Numbered from the stretch's first letter, positions 25,885 through 35,177 are shown. The stretch is 64,000 nt of DNA from Roseicyclus marinus (GCF_036322625.1 NZ_AP027266.1:3103001-3167000); one strand, 5' to 3'. The notes: generated from the letters alone by a model not told the origin. Numbers and translations are program-made.

Positions 25885-25973
25885 CGTTTTCCTGGCGGAA
25901 AACGGGGCGGAAAACTCGAGTTTTCCGGCAGGGAAAACCCGGGTTTTCCCTGCGGTTTCCGCGCGGAAACCGC
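25885..25973. repeat. Cluster of four perfect inverted repeats sharing a GGAAAA/TTTTCC core
   Basis: Four structures in 89 bases: CGTTTTCC-TGGC-GGAAAACG (25885-25904); a 20-base perfect palindrome centred on CTCGAG (25908-25927); a 26-base perfect palindrome centred on CCCGGG (25928-25953); and a 22-base one centred on GCGC (25952-25973). They fill the gap between two convergent genes. They may be stacked terminators; arms of different units can also pair with one another. Not coding. Confidence 0.85.
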
Positions 25974-25978
25974 CTGCC

Positions 25979-26989
25979 TCAGTCGAAGGTGCCCGCGACG
26001 CGACCGATCAGCATGAAGGCGCGCGCGGTCCGCGTACCCGCCAGCGCCACGATCTCGGCATCACTCGCGTTCTTTTCGAATTCCATGAAGGTCCTGTCGA
26101 AATGGCGCAGGAAATGATGCGCCGCATCGCGAAAGACCGGGTCCTTCTTCATCCGCCCCGCCGCCAGCACGAGGCTGGAGCGGTCATGGATGCCGCCCAG
26201 CGCCGCCACGGCGCGACCGCGTTCGCCCTGGGCGAAGCGGCGCCAGATCTCGGGCCGGGCGCGGTCGGGGCGCAGGTCATCCATGTAGATGCCGTCTTGC
26301 GACAAGAGCGTCAGGACATCCTGGCTGGCACGGATCAGGCGTTCGGTGGCGCGATCCTCCAGCGCGCGGCGCAGCGTTCTGAACCCTTCCTTGTCGTGTT
26401 CATTCTCGGGGAAATTCAGTGCCTTGATGAAATCGGCGACCGAGATCGGGTCGCGTTCCACGGGCGTGGCCAGCGCAAGGCCGGGTTGGGGCAGGTCCAC
26501 GACGGGCGCGGGCTGGATCACGGCGGCGCGTTCTTCGGGGGGGGCGAGCGCGCGGAGCGAGGAAAAGATCGGCGTGCCCGCGGCCTGGGCCGCGCGGGTG
26601 CTTTCCACCAGTTCCTCCAGCTTTTCGACGACGGCGGGGCGCAGGTCCATCGTGGCGCGCTGCTGCTGGTCGACATAGGCCGCGCGCATCGCGTCGATGG
26701 AGGCCTGCAGCCGCGCCGCTTCCTCGCGCAGGCCGCGCGCGGTGCGCAGCGCGGTGGCCGCGACCCAGATCAGCGCGATGGGCATGAGGATGGCGAGGAT
26801 CGTCAGAACACCATCGGCAAAGCGCGTGGGCGTGCCGTCATCGCCCCCGGAATTGAGCACGATGACCGCGACGAGCCACAGGCAGGTGAGCGCCGCAGCC
26901 CCCAATTCGATGATGGTGATGCGCCGCGCCGGTGCCTCCCTTGCATAAAGGCCAAGATCGAGCGGCGTGGGCTTGGCTTGGTCCGGCAT
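25979..26989 (-). CDS. Conserved-looking membrane protein of unknown function
   Basis: A 336-residue protein with two membrane helices near the N-terminus (about residues 25-48 and 62-82), then a predicted coiled-coil stretch (GLREEAARLQASIDAMRAAY, about 90-130) and a soluble helical domain of about 200 residues that includes RTLRRALEDRATERLIRASQ and a His-rich segment RDAAHHFLRHFDRTF. I do not recognise a named family. The ATG at 26989 starts just before the helices; the longer open frame overlaps the greA 3-prime side. It follows greA by 34 bases and could share its transcript. The palindrome cluster lies just after its stop. Confidence 0.72.
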   Translation of the reverse strand: MPDQAKPTPLDLGLYAREAPARRITIIELGAAALTCLWLVAVIVLNSGGDDGTPTRFADGVLTILAILMPIALIWVAATALRTARGLREEAARLQASIDAMRAAYVDQQQRATMDLRPAVVEKLEELVESTRAAQAAGTPIFSSLRALAPPEERAAVIQPAPVVDLPQPGLALATPVERDPISVADFIKALNFPENEHDKEGFRTLRRALEDRATERLIRASQDVLTLLSQDGIYMDDLRPDRARPEIWRRFAQGERGRAVAALGGIHDRSSLVLAAGRMKKDPVFRDAAHHFLRHFDRTFMEFEKNASDAEIVALAGTRTARAFMLIGRVAGTFD

Positions 26990-27023
26990 AAAAAGGGCAC
27001 ACCTGGGGTTACGCGAAACGGGA

Positions 27024-27491
27024 TCAGACGTAGGTGACGGCCAAGATCTCGTAATCCTTGTCACCACCGGGCGTCTTGACCTCGACGCTATCGCCCTCTT
27101 CCTTGCCGATCAAGGCGCGGGCCAGCGGCGAATTGATGTTGAGCATGCCCTTTTCGATATTGGCCTCGGCCTCGCCCACGATCTGGTAGGTCTTTTCCAC
27201 GTCATCCTCGTCGACCAGGACGACGGTCGCGCCGAACTTGATCGGGCCCGACAGCGTCTTGGGGTCGATGACATTGGCGCGGCTGATGATGCCCTCCAGT
27301 TCCTTGATGCGGCCCTCGATGAAGGACTGCTTTTCCTTGGCCGAATGGTATTCCGCGTTCTCCGACAGGTCGCCGTGTTCGCGCGCCTCGGAAATGGCCT
27401 GGATGATCGCCGGACGTTCGACGCTCTTGAGCTGCTTGAGCTCGTCATTCAGGGCCTTGTAGCCCGGCGGGGTCATCGGGATCTTTTCCAT
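27024..27491 (-). CDS. greA: Transcription elongation factor GreA
   Basis: A 155-residue protein with the N-terminal coiled coil (residues 1-75), including [20 protein letters not shown] with the acidic tip residues that reach the RNA polymerase active centre, and the C-terminal FKBP-like domain with [18 protein letters not shown]. GreA rescues backtracked RNA polymerase by stimulating transcript cleavage. Length and sequence match the family closely. Confidence 0.97.
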   Translation of the reverse strand: MEKIPMTPPGYKALNDELKQLKSVERPAIIQAISEAREHGDLSENAEYHSAKEKQSFIEGRIKELEGIISRANVIDPKTLSGPIKFGATVVLVDEDDVEKTYQIVGEAEANIEKGMLNINSPLARALIGKEEGDSVEVKTPGGDKDYEILAVTYV

Positions 27492-27582
27492 CGGATGGGC
27501 CTTGGATCAAAAGGGTAAGGAACTGCTCGAAGATGGGAGGTTAGGCACGAAGCCACCCATGTTCAACAGGGTATGAGAGCGC

Positions 27583-27756
27583 TCAGCTGCCGCCCGTGAC
27601 ACCGATCTCGGCGGTACCTGTGACGGTGATGCCGGCGCTCGGGCGCGGTTCGGGGCGTTCGGGCGGCCCATCCACGCCACAGGCGGCAAGCCATCCCAGA
27701 AGCGCTGTGGCCACAAGGACCCGTGCAACGGGTGCTGCGGCGGCAAGGGGCGTCAT
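27583..27756 (-). CDS. Tiny lipoprotein coupled to argH
   Basis: A 57-residue protein with a lipoprotein signal: hydrophobic core LVATALLGW and lipobox LAAC with the lipidated Cys at residue 26. The mature part is short and Pro/Glu-rich ([10 protein letters not shown]) and then Thr/Gly-rich. Its ATG overlaps the argH stop (ATGA), so it is translated with argH. I recall similarly placed small lipoproteins after argH in other Rhodobacteraceae. Function unknown; no domain is visible. Confidence 0.82.
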   Translation of the reverse strand: MTPLAAAAPVARVLVATALLGWLAACGVDGPPERPEPRPSAGITVTGTAEIGVTGGS

Positions 27757-29144
27757 GGCAAGATCTCCTTCCAGCGCGCGATCTGGGCGCGGACCTGCGC
27801 GGGCGCGGTTCCGCCATGGGACATGCGGGAGGCCACCGAATTGTGGACGCCCAGCACCTCGAAGATAGCCGCGGTGATGCCGGGATGAACAGTCTGCATC
27901 TGCGCCAGATCGAGATCGGGCAGATCGACGCCCGCGCCCTCGGCCATGGCCACCAGCGTGCCGGTGACGTGATGCGCCTCGCGGAAGGGCAGGCCCAGCA
28001 CGCGCACGAGCCAATCGGCCAGATCGGTCGCGGTGGAAAAGCCGGACCCGGCCGCGCGTTCCAGCGCCTCGCGGTTGGCGGACATGTCGCGCACCATCCC
28101 CTCCATCGCGGCGAGCGCCAGCATCAGGTTGTCGGCGGCATCGAAGACCTGTTCCTTGTCTTCCTGCATGTCCTTGGAATAGGCGAGCGGCAGCCCCTTC
28201 ATCACCATCATCAGCGCGACATTCGCGCCGAAGATGCGCCCGATCTTGGCCCGGATCAGTTCGGCGGCATCGGGGTTCTTTTTCTGCGGCATGATCGAGG
28301 AGCCGGTGGAAAACCGGTCCGACAGCCGCACGAAGCGGAATTGCGCTGAGGACCAGATCACCAGTTCCTCGGCGAAGCGCGACAGGTGCATGGCGCAGAT
28401 CGAGGCGGCCGAGAGGAATTCGAGCGCGAAATCGCGGGCCGAAACGGCATCGAGCGAATTGGCCATGGGCCGGTCGAAGCCCAGCGCCTCCGCCGTCATG
28501 TGCCGGTCGATGGGAAAGGAGGTGCCCGCAAGCGCCGCCGCCCCGAGCGGGCATTCGTTCATCCGCGCGCGGGCATCGACCATCCGGCCCCGGTCGCGGG
28601 CGAACATCTCGACATAGGCCATCATGTGGTGGCCCCATGTGACGGGCTGGGCGGTCTGCAGATGGGTGAAACCGGGCATGACCCAATCGGCGCCCTGTTC
28701 GGCCTGCGCGAGAAGCGCGCGCATCAGCGCCTCGATCCCCGAAATGGCGGCGTCGCATTGGTCGCGCACCCAGAGCCGGAAATCGGTCGCCACCTGGTCG
28801 TTGCGCGAGCGCGCGGTATGCAGGCGGCCTGCCGGTTCGCCGATGACCTGTTTCAGCCGCGCCTCGACATTCATGTGGATGTCTTCAAGGGCCGTGGAAA
28901 ATTCGAAGCTGCCGCTTTCGATCTCTGACAAGACCGTGAGCAACCCTTCCCGGATCGCCTCTGCATCGCTATCACTCAGGATGCCGGTGGCCGCCAGCAT
29001 CGCCGCATGGGCGCGGGAGCCTTCGATATCCTGCCGCGCAAGTCGCTTGTCGAACCCGATCGAGGCGTTGATCGCCTCCATGATCGCGTCCGGCCCGGCG
29101 GCGAAGCGCCCGCCCCACATGGCATTGGCGGTGGTATCGGTCAT
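27753..29144 (-). CDS. argH: Argininosuccinate lyase
   Basis: A 463-residue enzyme of the fumarase/aspartase superfamily. Signature [12 protein letters not shown] (around residue 280), [13 protein letters not shown] near 105-117 and [16 protein letters not shown] near 155-170 are all present. It splits argininosuccinate into arginine and fumarate, the last step of arginine synthesis. The start at 29144 ([14 protein letters not shown]) is the normal family start. Divergent from a thioredoxin-like gene 29 bases away. Confidence 0.97.
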   Translation of the reverse strand: MTDTTANAMWGGRFAAGPDAIMEAINASIGFDKRLARQDIEGSRAHAAMLAATGILSDSDAEAIREGLLTVLSEIESGSFEFSTALEDIHMNVEARLKQVIGEPAGRLHTARSRNDQVATDFRLWVRDQCDAAISGIEALMRALLAQAEQGADWVMPGFTHLQTAQPVTWGHHMMAYVEMFARDRGRMVDARARMNECPLGAAALAGTSFPIDRHMTAEALGFDRPMANSLDAVSARDFALEFLSAASICAMHLSRFAEELVIWSSAQFRFVRLSDRFSTGSSIMPQKKNPDAAELIRAKIGRIFGANVALMMVMKGLPLAYSKDMQEDKEQVFDAADNLMLALAAMEGMVRDMSANREALERAAGSGFSTATDLADWLVRVLGLPFREAHHVTGTLVAMAEGAGVDLPDLDLAQMQTVHPGITAAIFEVLGVHNSVASRMSHGGTAPAQVRAQIARWKEILP

Positions 29145-29173
29145 GAGATCTGGCCCTTTGGAGGAATTCCCGG

Positions 29174-29728
29174 ATGATCCGCAAATTGCGTCTTGGGGTG
29201 CTCTACCTTGCTGCAGGCCTCTGTGCAAATGCTGCCGTGGGGCAGGACCTGTCGGGCTATCTGACGGGCGAGATGCGGGGATTGGTGCTGCACGAGGCGC
29301 CGGTTGCGGCATCGAGCCTGCCCTATCTGCGCGAGGACGAGACCGAAGGCGCGCTTGCCGATTACGCGGGGCGGCATGTCGTTCTGAATTTCTGGGCCAC
29401 CTGGTGCGCGCCCTGCCGCGAGGAGATGCCGTCGCTGCAAAACCTGCAGACGGCGCTGGGGGGCGAGGATTTCGCCGTGGTGACGCTGGCCACCGGGCGC
29501 AATCCGCCGCAGGCGATCCGCCGCTTTTTCGAGGAGATCGGGGTGGAGACCCTGCCCCAGCACCGCGACATCAACCAGCAGATCGCGCGCGAGATGGGGG
29601 TGTTCGGCCTGCCGATCACCGTGATCCTGAACCCGCAGGGACAGGAGATCGCACGGCTGAGGGGCGATGCGCATTGGGACAGCCCCGAGGCCATCGCGCT
29701 GATCGAGGCGCTGTTGGCGGGCGGTTGA
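29174..29728 (+). CDS. tlpA: TlpA-like periplasmic thiol-disulfide protein
   Basis: A 184-residue thioredoxin-fold protein with an N-terminal signal or anchor (residues 1-23) and the redox motif WCAPC (C78, C81) in [16 protein letters not shown], plus the cis-Pro segment [11 protein letters not shown]. TlpA-type proteins keep cysteines reduced in the periplasm, for example those of copper sites or haem-binding apocytochromes during oxidase maturation. Divergent from argH. The assignment to cytochrome maturation is inference. Confidence 0.9.
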   Translation: MIRKLRLGVLYLAAGLCANAAVGQDLSGYLTGEMRGLVLHEAPVAASSLPYLREDETEGALADYAGRHVVLNFWATWCAPCREEMPSLQNLQTALGGEDFAVVTLATGRNPPQAIRRFFEEIGVETLPQHRDINQQIAREMGVFGLPITVILNPQGQEIARLRGDAHWDSPEAIALIEALLAGG

Positions 29729-29736
29729 GGGTGCGA

Positions 29737-29751
29737 GGGGGCTCTGCCCCC
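29737..29751. terminator. Short GC hairpin after tlpA
   Basis: GGGGGC-TCT-GCCCCC lies 9 bases after the stop codon. A second hairpin of the same kind is seen next to another copy of the repeat element near 51499. Confidence 0.55.
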
Positions 29752-29771
29752 GCCACGTCCTTTGGCCGTGT

Positions 29772-29801
29772 CTCCCCCGGAGTTTTTCGGCCAAGATGAA
29801 G
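29772..29801 (+). repeat. Dispersed intergenic repeat, copy 1
   Basis: CTCCCCCGGAGTTTTTCGGC followed by CAAGATGAAG. A nearly identical inverted copy is at 51432-51461 and a shorter relative at 58453-58474. It lies between convergent tlpA and tag. Confidence 0.75.
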
Positions 29802-29843
29802 GGGGGCCGTTAACCTTGATATCGGGTTAACCAGGGCAAGGCC

Positions 29844-30410
29844 TCAGCGCAGCGCCGCATGCCGATGGCAGGTGGTGACATGGTCGTTGACGAGACCCGT
29901 CGCCTGCATCCAGGCATAGGTGATGGTGGGGCCGCAGAAGCGGAAACCTGCGTGCTTGAGCTCTTTCGAGAGGCGTTCGCTGAGCGGGGTGAAGGCGGGC
30001 ACGGCGGCTATATCGGGGCGTTCGGGTTGCAGCGGCGTGCCGTCGACATGGCGCCAGATGAAATCGGCGAAAGCCTCGGGGCCGCCGAGATCGAGGAAGG
30101 CACGGGCATTGGTGATCGCCGCCTCGCATTTGCCGCGATGGCGTACGATGCCGGGATCGGCGAGCAGGCGGGCAATCTCGGGTTCGCCCCAGCGGGCGAT
30201 TTCCACCGGGTCGAACCCGGCGAAGGCCGTGCGGAACGCGTCGCGTTTGCGCAGGATCGTGATCCAGGAGAGCCCCGCCTGGAACCCGTCGAGGATGAGC
30301 TTTTCCCAAAGCGCGCGGCCATCGCGTTCGGGCACGCCCCATTCGGTGTCGTGATAGGCGACATAGAGCGGATCGGTTCCGCACCAGCCGCAGCGATCCA
30401 TGGTCTGCAT
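29844..30410 (-). CDS. tag: DNA-3-methyladenine glycosylase I
   Basis: A 188-residue enzyme with the Tag signature CGWCGTDPLYVAYHDTEWG at the start (zinc-binding Cys and His) and LILDGFQAGLSWITILRKR in the helix-hairpin-helix region. A C-terminal HRHAA segment supplies the other zinc ligands. It removes 3-methyladenine from alkylated DNA. ATG at 30410 is used, with GGAG 8 bases upstream; another Met three codons on is possible. Confidence 0.95.
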   Translation of the reverse strand: MQTMDRCGWCGTDPLYVAYHDTEWGVPERDGRALWEKLILDGFQAGLSWITILRKRDAFRTAFAGFDPVEIARWGEPEIARLLADPGIVRHRGKCEAAITNARAFLDLGGPEAFADFIWRHVDGTPLQPERPDIAAVPAFTPLSERLSKELKHAGFRFCGPTITYAWMQATGLVNDHVTTCHRHAALR

Positions 30411-30511
30411 CCCGAGAACTCCGGAGAATTGGCTGAAAATGCGAAGCTTGGGAGTTTGTTAAGGGGTCGGGTGGCATCGAGGCAAGGAAGTTGCGGGACG
30501 GAGGTGCCAAG

Positions 30512-31402
30512 ATGGGCCACATGCGGGGAAAACCGGTCGAGGCGGGATTTGGCAGCCCGCTGGAGGCCGCGATCGCGGAACGGGATCGGGGCACGCTGGG
30601 AATGGTGCGCACGGCGCTGACGCGCGGCGATGTCGTGCTGGCCTATCAGCCGGTGTTGCGGGCCGGAAGTGGCGGCGTGGCCTTTTACGAGGGGTTGATC
30701 CGCATCCTGGACGAGACCGGGCGCGTGATCCCGGCGCGCGAGTTCATCGGCGCGGTGGAGGACCAGGAGCTGGGCCGCCGGATCGATTGCGTGGCGCTGC
30801 GGCTGGGGTTGCAGGCGCTGCATGCGCATCCCGGCCTGCGGCTGTCGGTGAACATGTCGGCGCGGTCGGTGGGCTATCCGGAGTGGATGCAGATCCTGCG
30901 CCGGACGATCCGCCACCGGCCCGAGACGGTGCGCCGCCTCATCCTCGAGATCACCGAAACCAGTGCGATGATGATGCCCGAGCTGGTGACCGTCTTCATG
31001 GCGGAGATGCGGGACAAGGGCATTTTGTTCGCGCTCGATGATTTCGGGGCGGGGCAGACCTCGTTCCGGCATCTGCGGCATTTCAGTTTCGACATCGTCA
31101 AGATCGACGGGGCCTTTACCCGGAATGTCGATGCCGATGCCGACAACCAGGTGCTGTACGAGGCGCTGGTGGGGCTTGCGCGGCATTTCGACATGGTGAC
31201 CGTCGCCGAAGCGGTCGAAACCGAGGCGGAGGCGCGATGGCTGTCGGCGGCGGGGGTCGGATGCCTGCAAGGGTTCCATTTCGGGGCGCCGATCTTTGAT
31301 CCGCCCTGGGCCAAGAGGCAGACGGAGGGGCAAGCGGCGGGGCGGCGCAGGGGACCGGCCGGGGGCGGGCGCGCGCAAGGATCGGGACAGGGTCCGGCAT
31401 AG
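30512..31402 (+). CDS. Stand-alone EAL-domain cyclic-di-GMP phosphodiesterase
   Basis: A 296-residue cytosolic protein consisting of an EAL domain (about residues 35-265). The motif is E60-G-L instead of EAL. Catalytic and metal residues appear complete: E60, N114 (SVNMS), E146 (LEITE), D176 and D177 (DDFG), K197 (KIDG), E233 and Q253. This should hydrolyse cyclic di-GMP. A short non-conserved N-terminus and a basic Gly/Arg-rich tail (residues 267-296) complete it; there is no GGDEF or sensor domain. The ATG at 30512 has GGAGG 7 bases upstream. Confidence 0.88.
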   Translation: MGHMRGKPVEAGFGSPLEAAIAERDRGTLGMVRTALTRGDVVLAYQPVLRAGSGGVAFYEGLIRILDETGRVIPAREFIGAVEDQELGRRIDCVALRLGLQALHAHPGLRLSVNMSARSVGYPEWMQILRRTIRHRPETVRRLILEITETSAMMMPELVTVFMAEMRDKGILFALDDFGAGQTSFRHLRHFSFDIVKIDGAFTRNVDADADNQVLYEALVGLARHFDMVTVAEAVETEAEARWLSAAGVGCLQGFHFGAPIFDPPWAKRQTEGQAAGRRRGPAGGGRAQGSGQGPA

Positions 31403-31555
31403 GGCCCGGCGCAGGGTCATGCACAGGGCACGGTGCGCGCTGAGACACGATGTCCGTTGTATCTTGGGGCGCGCGGGGGTTACCACGGAGCCGGAGATGA
31501 ACCGGCCCGGTCCCGGCATGCGGGGCAAAGGTGCCATCCACGAAAGGGACACCCC

Positions 31556-32731
31556 ATGACCAATGTCGTCATCGCCTCGGCCGCACGCACGCCCGTCGGC
31601 AGTTTTCTAGGCTCCTTCGCCGGAACGCCCGCCCATGAGCTGGGCCGCGTCGTGATCGAGGCCGTGGTGGAACGCGCGGGCATCGACAAGGCCGACGTGT
31701 CGGAAACGATCCTGGGCCAGGTGCTGACGGCGGCGCAGGGGCAGAACCCGGCGCGCCAGGCGCATGTGAATGCGGGCCTGCCCAAGGAAGCGGCGGCCTG
31801 GGGCATCAACCAGGTCTGCGGATCGGGCCTGCGCGCGGTGGCGCTGGGCGCGCAGCACATCATGCTGGGCGATGCGGCCATCGTGGTCGCGGGCGGGCAG
31901 GAAAACATGTCGATGTCCCCCCATGCCGCGGCGCTGCGGCAGGGCCAGAAAATGGGCAACATGTCCTATATCGACACGATGATCCGCGACGGGCTGTGGG
32001 ATGCGTTCAACGGCTACCACATGGGCCAGACCGCCGAGAACGTCGCCCAGCAGTGGCAGATCAGCCGCGAGATGCAGGATGAATTCGCCGTCGCGAGCCA
32101 GAACAAGGCCGAAGCCGCGCAAAAGGCCGGCCGCTTTGCCGACGAGATCGTGGGTGTCACCGTCAAGAGCCGCAAGGGCGATCTGATCGTGGACAGCGAC
32201 GAATACATCCGCCACGGCGCGACGCTCGACAGCATGGCCAAGCTGCGCCCCGCCTTCACCAAGGACGGGTCGGTCACGGCGGGCAACGCGAGCGGGTTGA
32301 ACGACGGCGCGGCGGCGACGCTGCTGATGTCGGCGGATGAGGCCGAGCGGCGCGGGATCGAACCGCTGGCGCGTATCGCCTCCTATGCCACCGCGGGGCT
32401 TGACCCGTCGATCATGGGCGTCGGCCCGATCTACGCGAGCCGCAAGGCGCTGGAAAAGGCGGGCTGGTCGGTCGGGGACCTCGACCTTGTCGAGGCGAAC
32501 GAGGCTTTCGCCGCGCAGGCCTGTGCCGTGAACAAGGACATGGGCTGGGACCCGTCCATCGTGAACGTGAACGGGGGCGCCATCGCCATCGGCCATCCCA
32601 TCGGCGCCTCGGGCTGCCGCGTTCTGAACACGCTCTTGTTCGAGATGAAGCGCCGCGGCGCGAAAAAGGGTCTTGCCACGCTGTGCATCGGCGGCGGCAT
32701 GGGCGTTGCGCTCTGCGTCGAGCGCCCCTGA
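31556..32731 (+). CDS. phaA: Acetyl-CoA acetyltransferase (beta-ketothiolase)
   Basis: A 391-residue thiolase. Active residues: Cys88 in [10 protein letters not shown], His in [10 protein letters not shown] near residue 350 and Cys in TLCIGGGMG near 380. It condenses two acetyl-CoA to acetoacetyl-CoA. The adjacent phaB on the same strand shows that it serves polyhydroxybutyrate and/or ethylmalonyl-CoA pathway synthesis. The ATG at 31556 gives the normal start ([14 protein letters not shown]). A strong terminator separates it from phaB, so each may also be controlled alone. Confidence 0.96.
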   Translation: MTNVVIASAARTPVGSFLGSFAGTPAHELGRVVIEAVVERAGIDKADVSETILGQVLTAAQGQNPARQAHVNAGLPKEAAAWGINQVCGSGLRAVALGAQHIMLGDAAIVVAGGQENMSMSPHAAALRQGQKMGNMSYIDTMIRDGLWDAFNGYHMGQTAENVAQQWQISREMQDEFAVASQNKAEAAQKAGRFADEIVGVTVKSRKGDLIVDSDEYIRHGATLDSMAKLRPAFTKDGSVTAGNASGLNDGAAATLLMSADEAERRGIEPLARIASYATAGLDPSIMGVGPIYASRKALEKAGWSVGDLDLVEANEAFAAQACAVNKDMGWDPSIVNVNGGAIAIGHPIGASGCRVLNTLLFEMKRRGAKKGLATLCIGGGMGVALCVERP

Positions 32732-32742
32732 GATCCCGCGAC

Positions 32743-32768
32743 AGGGCGCCTTCGGGCGCCCTTTTTCT
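32743..32768 (+). terminator. Intrinsic terminator after phaA
   Basis: AGGGCGCC-TTCG-GGCGCCCT followed by TTTTCTTT is a textbook intrinsic terminator 11 bases after the phaA stop. Confidence 0.9.
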
Positions 32769-32865
32769 TTGCGGCGCGTCACGATGGTATCGGTAACTTT
32801 GTTGCGCATCAGACGCGCTGCGCGTAACACCATTACCCAAGAGATACGCCAGACTGGAGGAACCC

Positions 32866-33588
32866 ATGGCAAGAGTAGCGCTCGTCACCGGCGGCAGCCG
32901 CGGCATCGGAGAGGCCATTTCCAAGGCCCTGAAAGCGGAAGGCTACGAGGTCGCCGCCACCTATGCCGGCAATGACGAGAAGGCCGCCGCCTTCACCAAG
33001 GAAACCGGCATCAAGACCTACAAGTGGAACGTCGCCGATTACGACAGTTCCAAGGCCGGGATCGCGCAGGTCGAGGCCGATCTGGGCCCGATCGACGTGG
33101 TTGTCGCCAATGCGGGCATCACGCGCGACGCGATGTTCCACCGCATGACGCCCGAACAGTGGAAAGAGGTCGTCGACACCAACCTGACCGGCGTCTTCAA
33201 CACGGTTCACCCCGTCTGGCCGGGCATGCGCGAGCGTCAGTTCGGGCGGGTCATCGTGATCTCGTCGATCAACGGCCAGAAGGGTCAGGCGGGCCAGGTG
33301 AACTATGCCGCGACCAAGGCGGGCGATCTGGGCATCGTCAAATCGCTGGCCCAGGAAGGCGCGAAATTCGGCATCACGGCCAATGCGATCTGCCCCGGCT
33401 ATATCGCCACGGAAATGGTGATGGCGATCGACGAATCGGTGCGCGAAAAGATCATCAAGGGCATTCCCGCCGGTCGTCTGGGCGAGCCCGAGGAAATCGC
33501 GCGCTGCGTGGTGTTCCTCGCCTCCGAGAATTCGGGCTTCATCAACGGTTCGACGATTTCGGCCAACGGGGCGCAGTTCTTCGTCTGA
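32866..33588 (+). CDS. phaB: Acetoacetyl-CoA reductase
   Basis: A 240-residue short-chain dehydrogenase with the cofactor motif TGGSRGIG (residues 8-15), NAG at 82-84, catalytic Ser near 134 (ISSINGQKGQAGQ), Tyr147 and Lys151. It reduces acetoacetyl-CoA to 3-hydroxybutyryl-CoA with NADPH. The start is preceded by a good ribosome site (GGAGG). No phaC synthase gene is in the window. Confidence 0.96.
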   Translation: MARVALVTGGSRGIGEAISKALKAEGYEVAATYAGNDEKAAAFTKETGIKTYKWNVADYDSSKAGIAQVEADLGPIDVVVANAGITRDAMFHRMTPEQWKEVVDTNLTGVFNTVHPVWPGMRERQFGRVIVISSINGQKGQAGQVNYAATKAGDLGIVKSLAQEGAKFGITANAICPGYIATEMVMAIDESVREKIIKGIPAGRLGEPEEIARCVVFLASENSGFINGSTISANGAQFFV

Positions 33589-33609
33589 GGCGCCGCATCA
33601 AAACGCGAA

Positions 33610-33638
33610 AGGCCGGGGATCTCCCCCGGCCTTTTTCA
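33610..33638. terminator. Intrinsic terminator after phaB
   Basis: AAGGCCGGGG-ATCTC-CCCCGGCCTT followed by TTT, with an A tract before it, so it may serve both strands. Confidence 0.9.
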
Positions 33639-33661
33639 TACGTGCCGATCCGGCGGAACGG

Positions 33662-33778
33662 TCAGTGCGCGCGCCGTGCGAACAGGCCAAAGACGCCGCG
33701 CCAGAAATAGGCGGCGCATTCCTGCCGGGCCGCGACGATCTGGGCGCGGATTGCCGGAGTGTGAGCGAAATTTTCCAT
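33662..33778 (-). CDS. Small Arg/Ala-rich protein, unknown function
   Basis: A 38-residue open frame with an excellent ribosome site (AAAGGA 8 bases before ATG 33778) and its own terminator just beyond the stop. The sequence is a likely amphipathic helix (TPAIRAQIVAARQECAAYFW) with an aromatic, basic end (GVFGLFARRAH). An ATG three codons further upstream is possible but too close to the ribosome site. Comparable small basic proteins are often stress-related in this group, but no function can be given. Confidence 0.6.
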   Translation of the reverse strand: MENFAHTPAIRAQIVAARQECAAYFWRGVFGLFARRAH

Positions 33779-33948
33779 CGAAGACATCCTTTCGGTCAGG
33801 GTTCTGTTCCCCCTTGAGCCGGAAATAGGTCAACGATGATGACCCGAGTAGCCACAAAAGCGGCAAGGCCGGGTTTCGCCGGATGCAAGGCTGAGGTCGG
33901 CAGCGGCCCCGCCCGGGCCAAGGCCCCGAGCGCGGCCTGTCCTGCCCG

Positions 33949-34113
33949 TCAGCTGTCCAGACGGGCGATTTCTTCCTTGAGGCGGAGCTTTTCCTTTTTC
34001 AGCTCGCGGATCGCCAGATCGTCGATGCCGGGACTGCGTTGCGCCTGTTCCACTTTCTCGGAGAGGTGTGCGTGTTTCTTCTTCAGTTCCTGCAGATGAG
34101 ACCCAAGCGACAT
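33949..34113 (-). CDS. DUF465/YdcH-type small coiled-coil protein
   Basis: A 54-residue protein, almost wholly charged helix (LQELKKKHAHLSEKVEQAQR, then LAIRELKKEKLRLKEEIARL), matching the DUF465 family in length and pattern. GGAGG lies 7 bases before the ATG at 34113. Function is not known. Followed by a TrmN6-like gene end on the same strand side. Confidence 0.82.
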   Translation of the reverse strand: MSLGSHLQELKKKHAHLSEKVEQAQRSPGIDDLAIRELKKEKLRLKEEIARLDS

Positions 34114-34200
34114 GGAGATCCTCCTCTCGTTGATGACGGTCGTATGACAAGTGCAACACGGAAGCCGAGTCGTGTCACGCAAAACAACCGACGGGATAGT

Positions 34201-34965
34201 TCAAATGCCCGGTATCGAAAGATCGAAGGGGATCGGGGCGGCCTGGCGCAGAACCGCCTCTGCCGTCGCGGTGAAATCGGGGTGATCGCCCGGATGGCTG
34301 GCCGCGTCATGCACCAGAAGGGGCGGCAGCAGCCGGAACGGCGTTTTCGCCCCCTTGCGCGCCCGGATCAGGACACGGTTTGCCGCGCGGCCCGGTCGGG
34401 GCTGGATCGGCAGGACGGTGACGGCCCCGAACCCGTCGCACAGCAACGACAGGCAGTCGGGCAGCCGTTCGGCCAGGTGGATCAGGGTCAGCCAGCCCTG
34501 CGGCTTGAGCCGCGCACGCGCCACCCCGATCCAGTCGGACAGGGGCGTTTCGGCGCGGTTCGCGGCCTCGCGCCCGGCATCCTGCGCGCCGGTTCCGTCG
34601 CCGGCGGTGAAATAGGGCGGGTTGGCCAGAACATGATCAAAGGACAGCTGGCGCAGCGCGGGCGGCAGGGCGGTCAGATCGGCCGTGACCACCTCCATCG
34701 TGACGCCTGCGGCCTCGGCATTCTTGCGGGCCAGATCGGCATAGGCCTCTTGCCGTTCCACCCCGACCAGCCGCAGCCCGCCCACCCGCGCGGCAAGGCA
34801 GAGCGCGGCGGTGCCCACCCCGCAGCCCAATTCCAGCACGCGCTCACCGGGCTGCGCCGGGCAAGCGGCGGCGAGGAATACGGGGTCGGTCGCGGCGCGA
34901 TACCCGTCGCGCGGTTGCAGGATCTGCAGCCGCCCCCCCAGGAATGCATCGCGGGTCGTGATCAC
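34201..34965 (-). CDS. TrmN6-like tRNA adenine-N6 methyltransferase
   Basis: A 254-residue methyltransferase. SAM site VLELGCGVGTAAL (residues 43-55) and the adenine-N6 motif NPPY (115-118) are present; LQPRDGYRAATDPVFLAA at the N-terminus is typical of the YfiC/TrmN6 group that methylates A37 of tRNA-Val. It overlaps the following-upstream DUF2007 gene by 4 bases. Substrate is inferred from the family only. Confidence 0.85.
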   Translation of the reverse strand: MITTRDAFLGGRLQILQPRDGYRAATDPVFLAAACPAQPGERVLELGCGVGTAALCLAARVGGLRLVGVERQEAYADLARKNAEAAGVTMEVVTADLTALPPALRQLSFDHVLANPPYFTAGDGTGAQDAGREAANRAETPLSDWIGVARARLKPQGWLTLIHLAERLPDCLSLLCDGFGAVTVLPIQPRPGRAANRVLIRARKGAKTPFRLLPPLLVHDAASHPGDHPDFTATAEAVLRQAAPIPFDLSIPGI

Positions 34966-35177
34966 TCGGTCACCGGCAGATCATTGTCGCGCAGGACGGT
35001 GCGGGCGTGAAAGGCATCGGTGCGTTTCACCAGCAGGCGGCGCGGCAAAATGCCGATAGACCCCTCGAGCACGCTCATATGGACGTCGAGTTCGAACACC
35101 TCTATACCCTCGCCGGACAAAAGCGCCGAGGCAAAGGCGATCTCGGTCGGGTCGGTGCTGCGCATGATTTCAAGCAT
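34962..35177 (-). CDS. DUF2007-type small protein
   Basis: A 71-residue protein (MLEIMRSTDPTEIAFASALL, then EGIEVFELDVHMSVLEGSIG) matching DUF2007, a small family called putative signal-transducing proteins. It is translationally coupled to the TrmN6-like gene (ATGA overlap) and divergent from the polyprenyl synthase gene. No activity is known. Confidence 0.85.
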   Translation of the reverse strand: MLEIMRSTDPTEIAFASALLSGEGIEVFELDVHMSVLEGSIGILPRRLLVKRTDAFHARTVLRDNDLPVTE

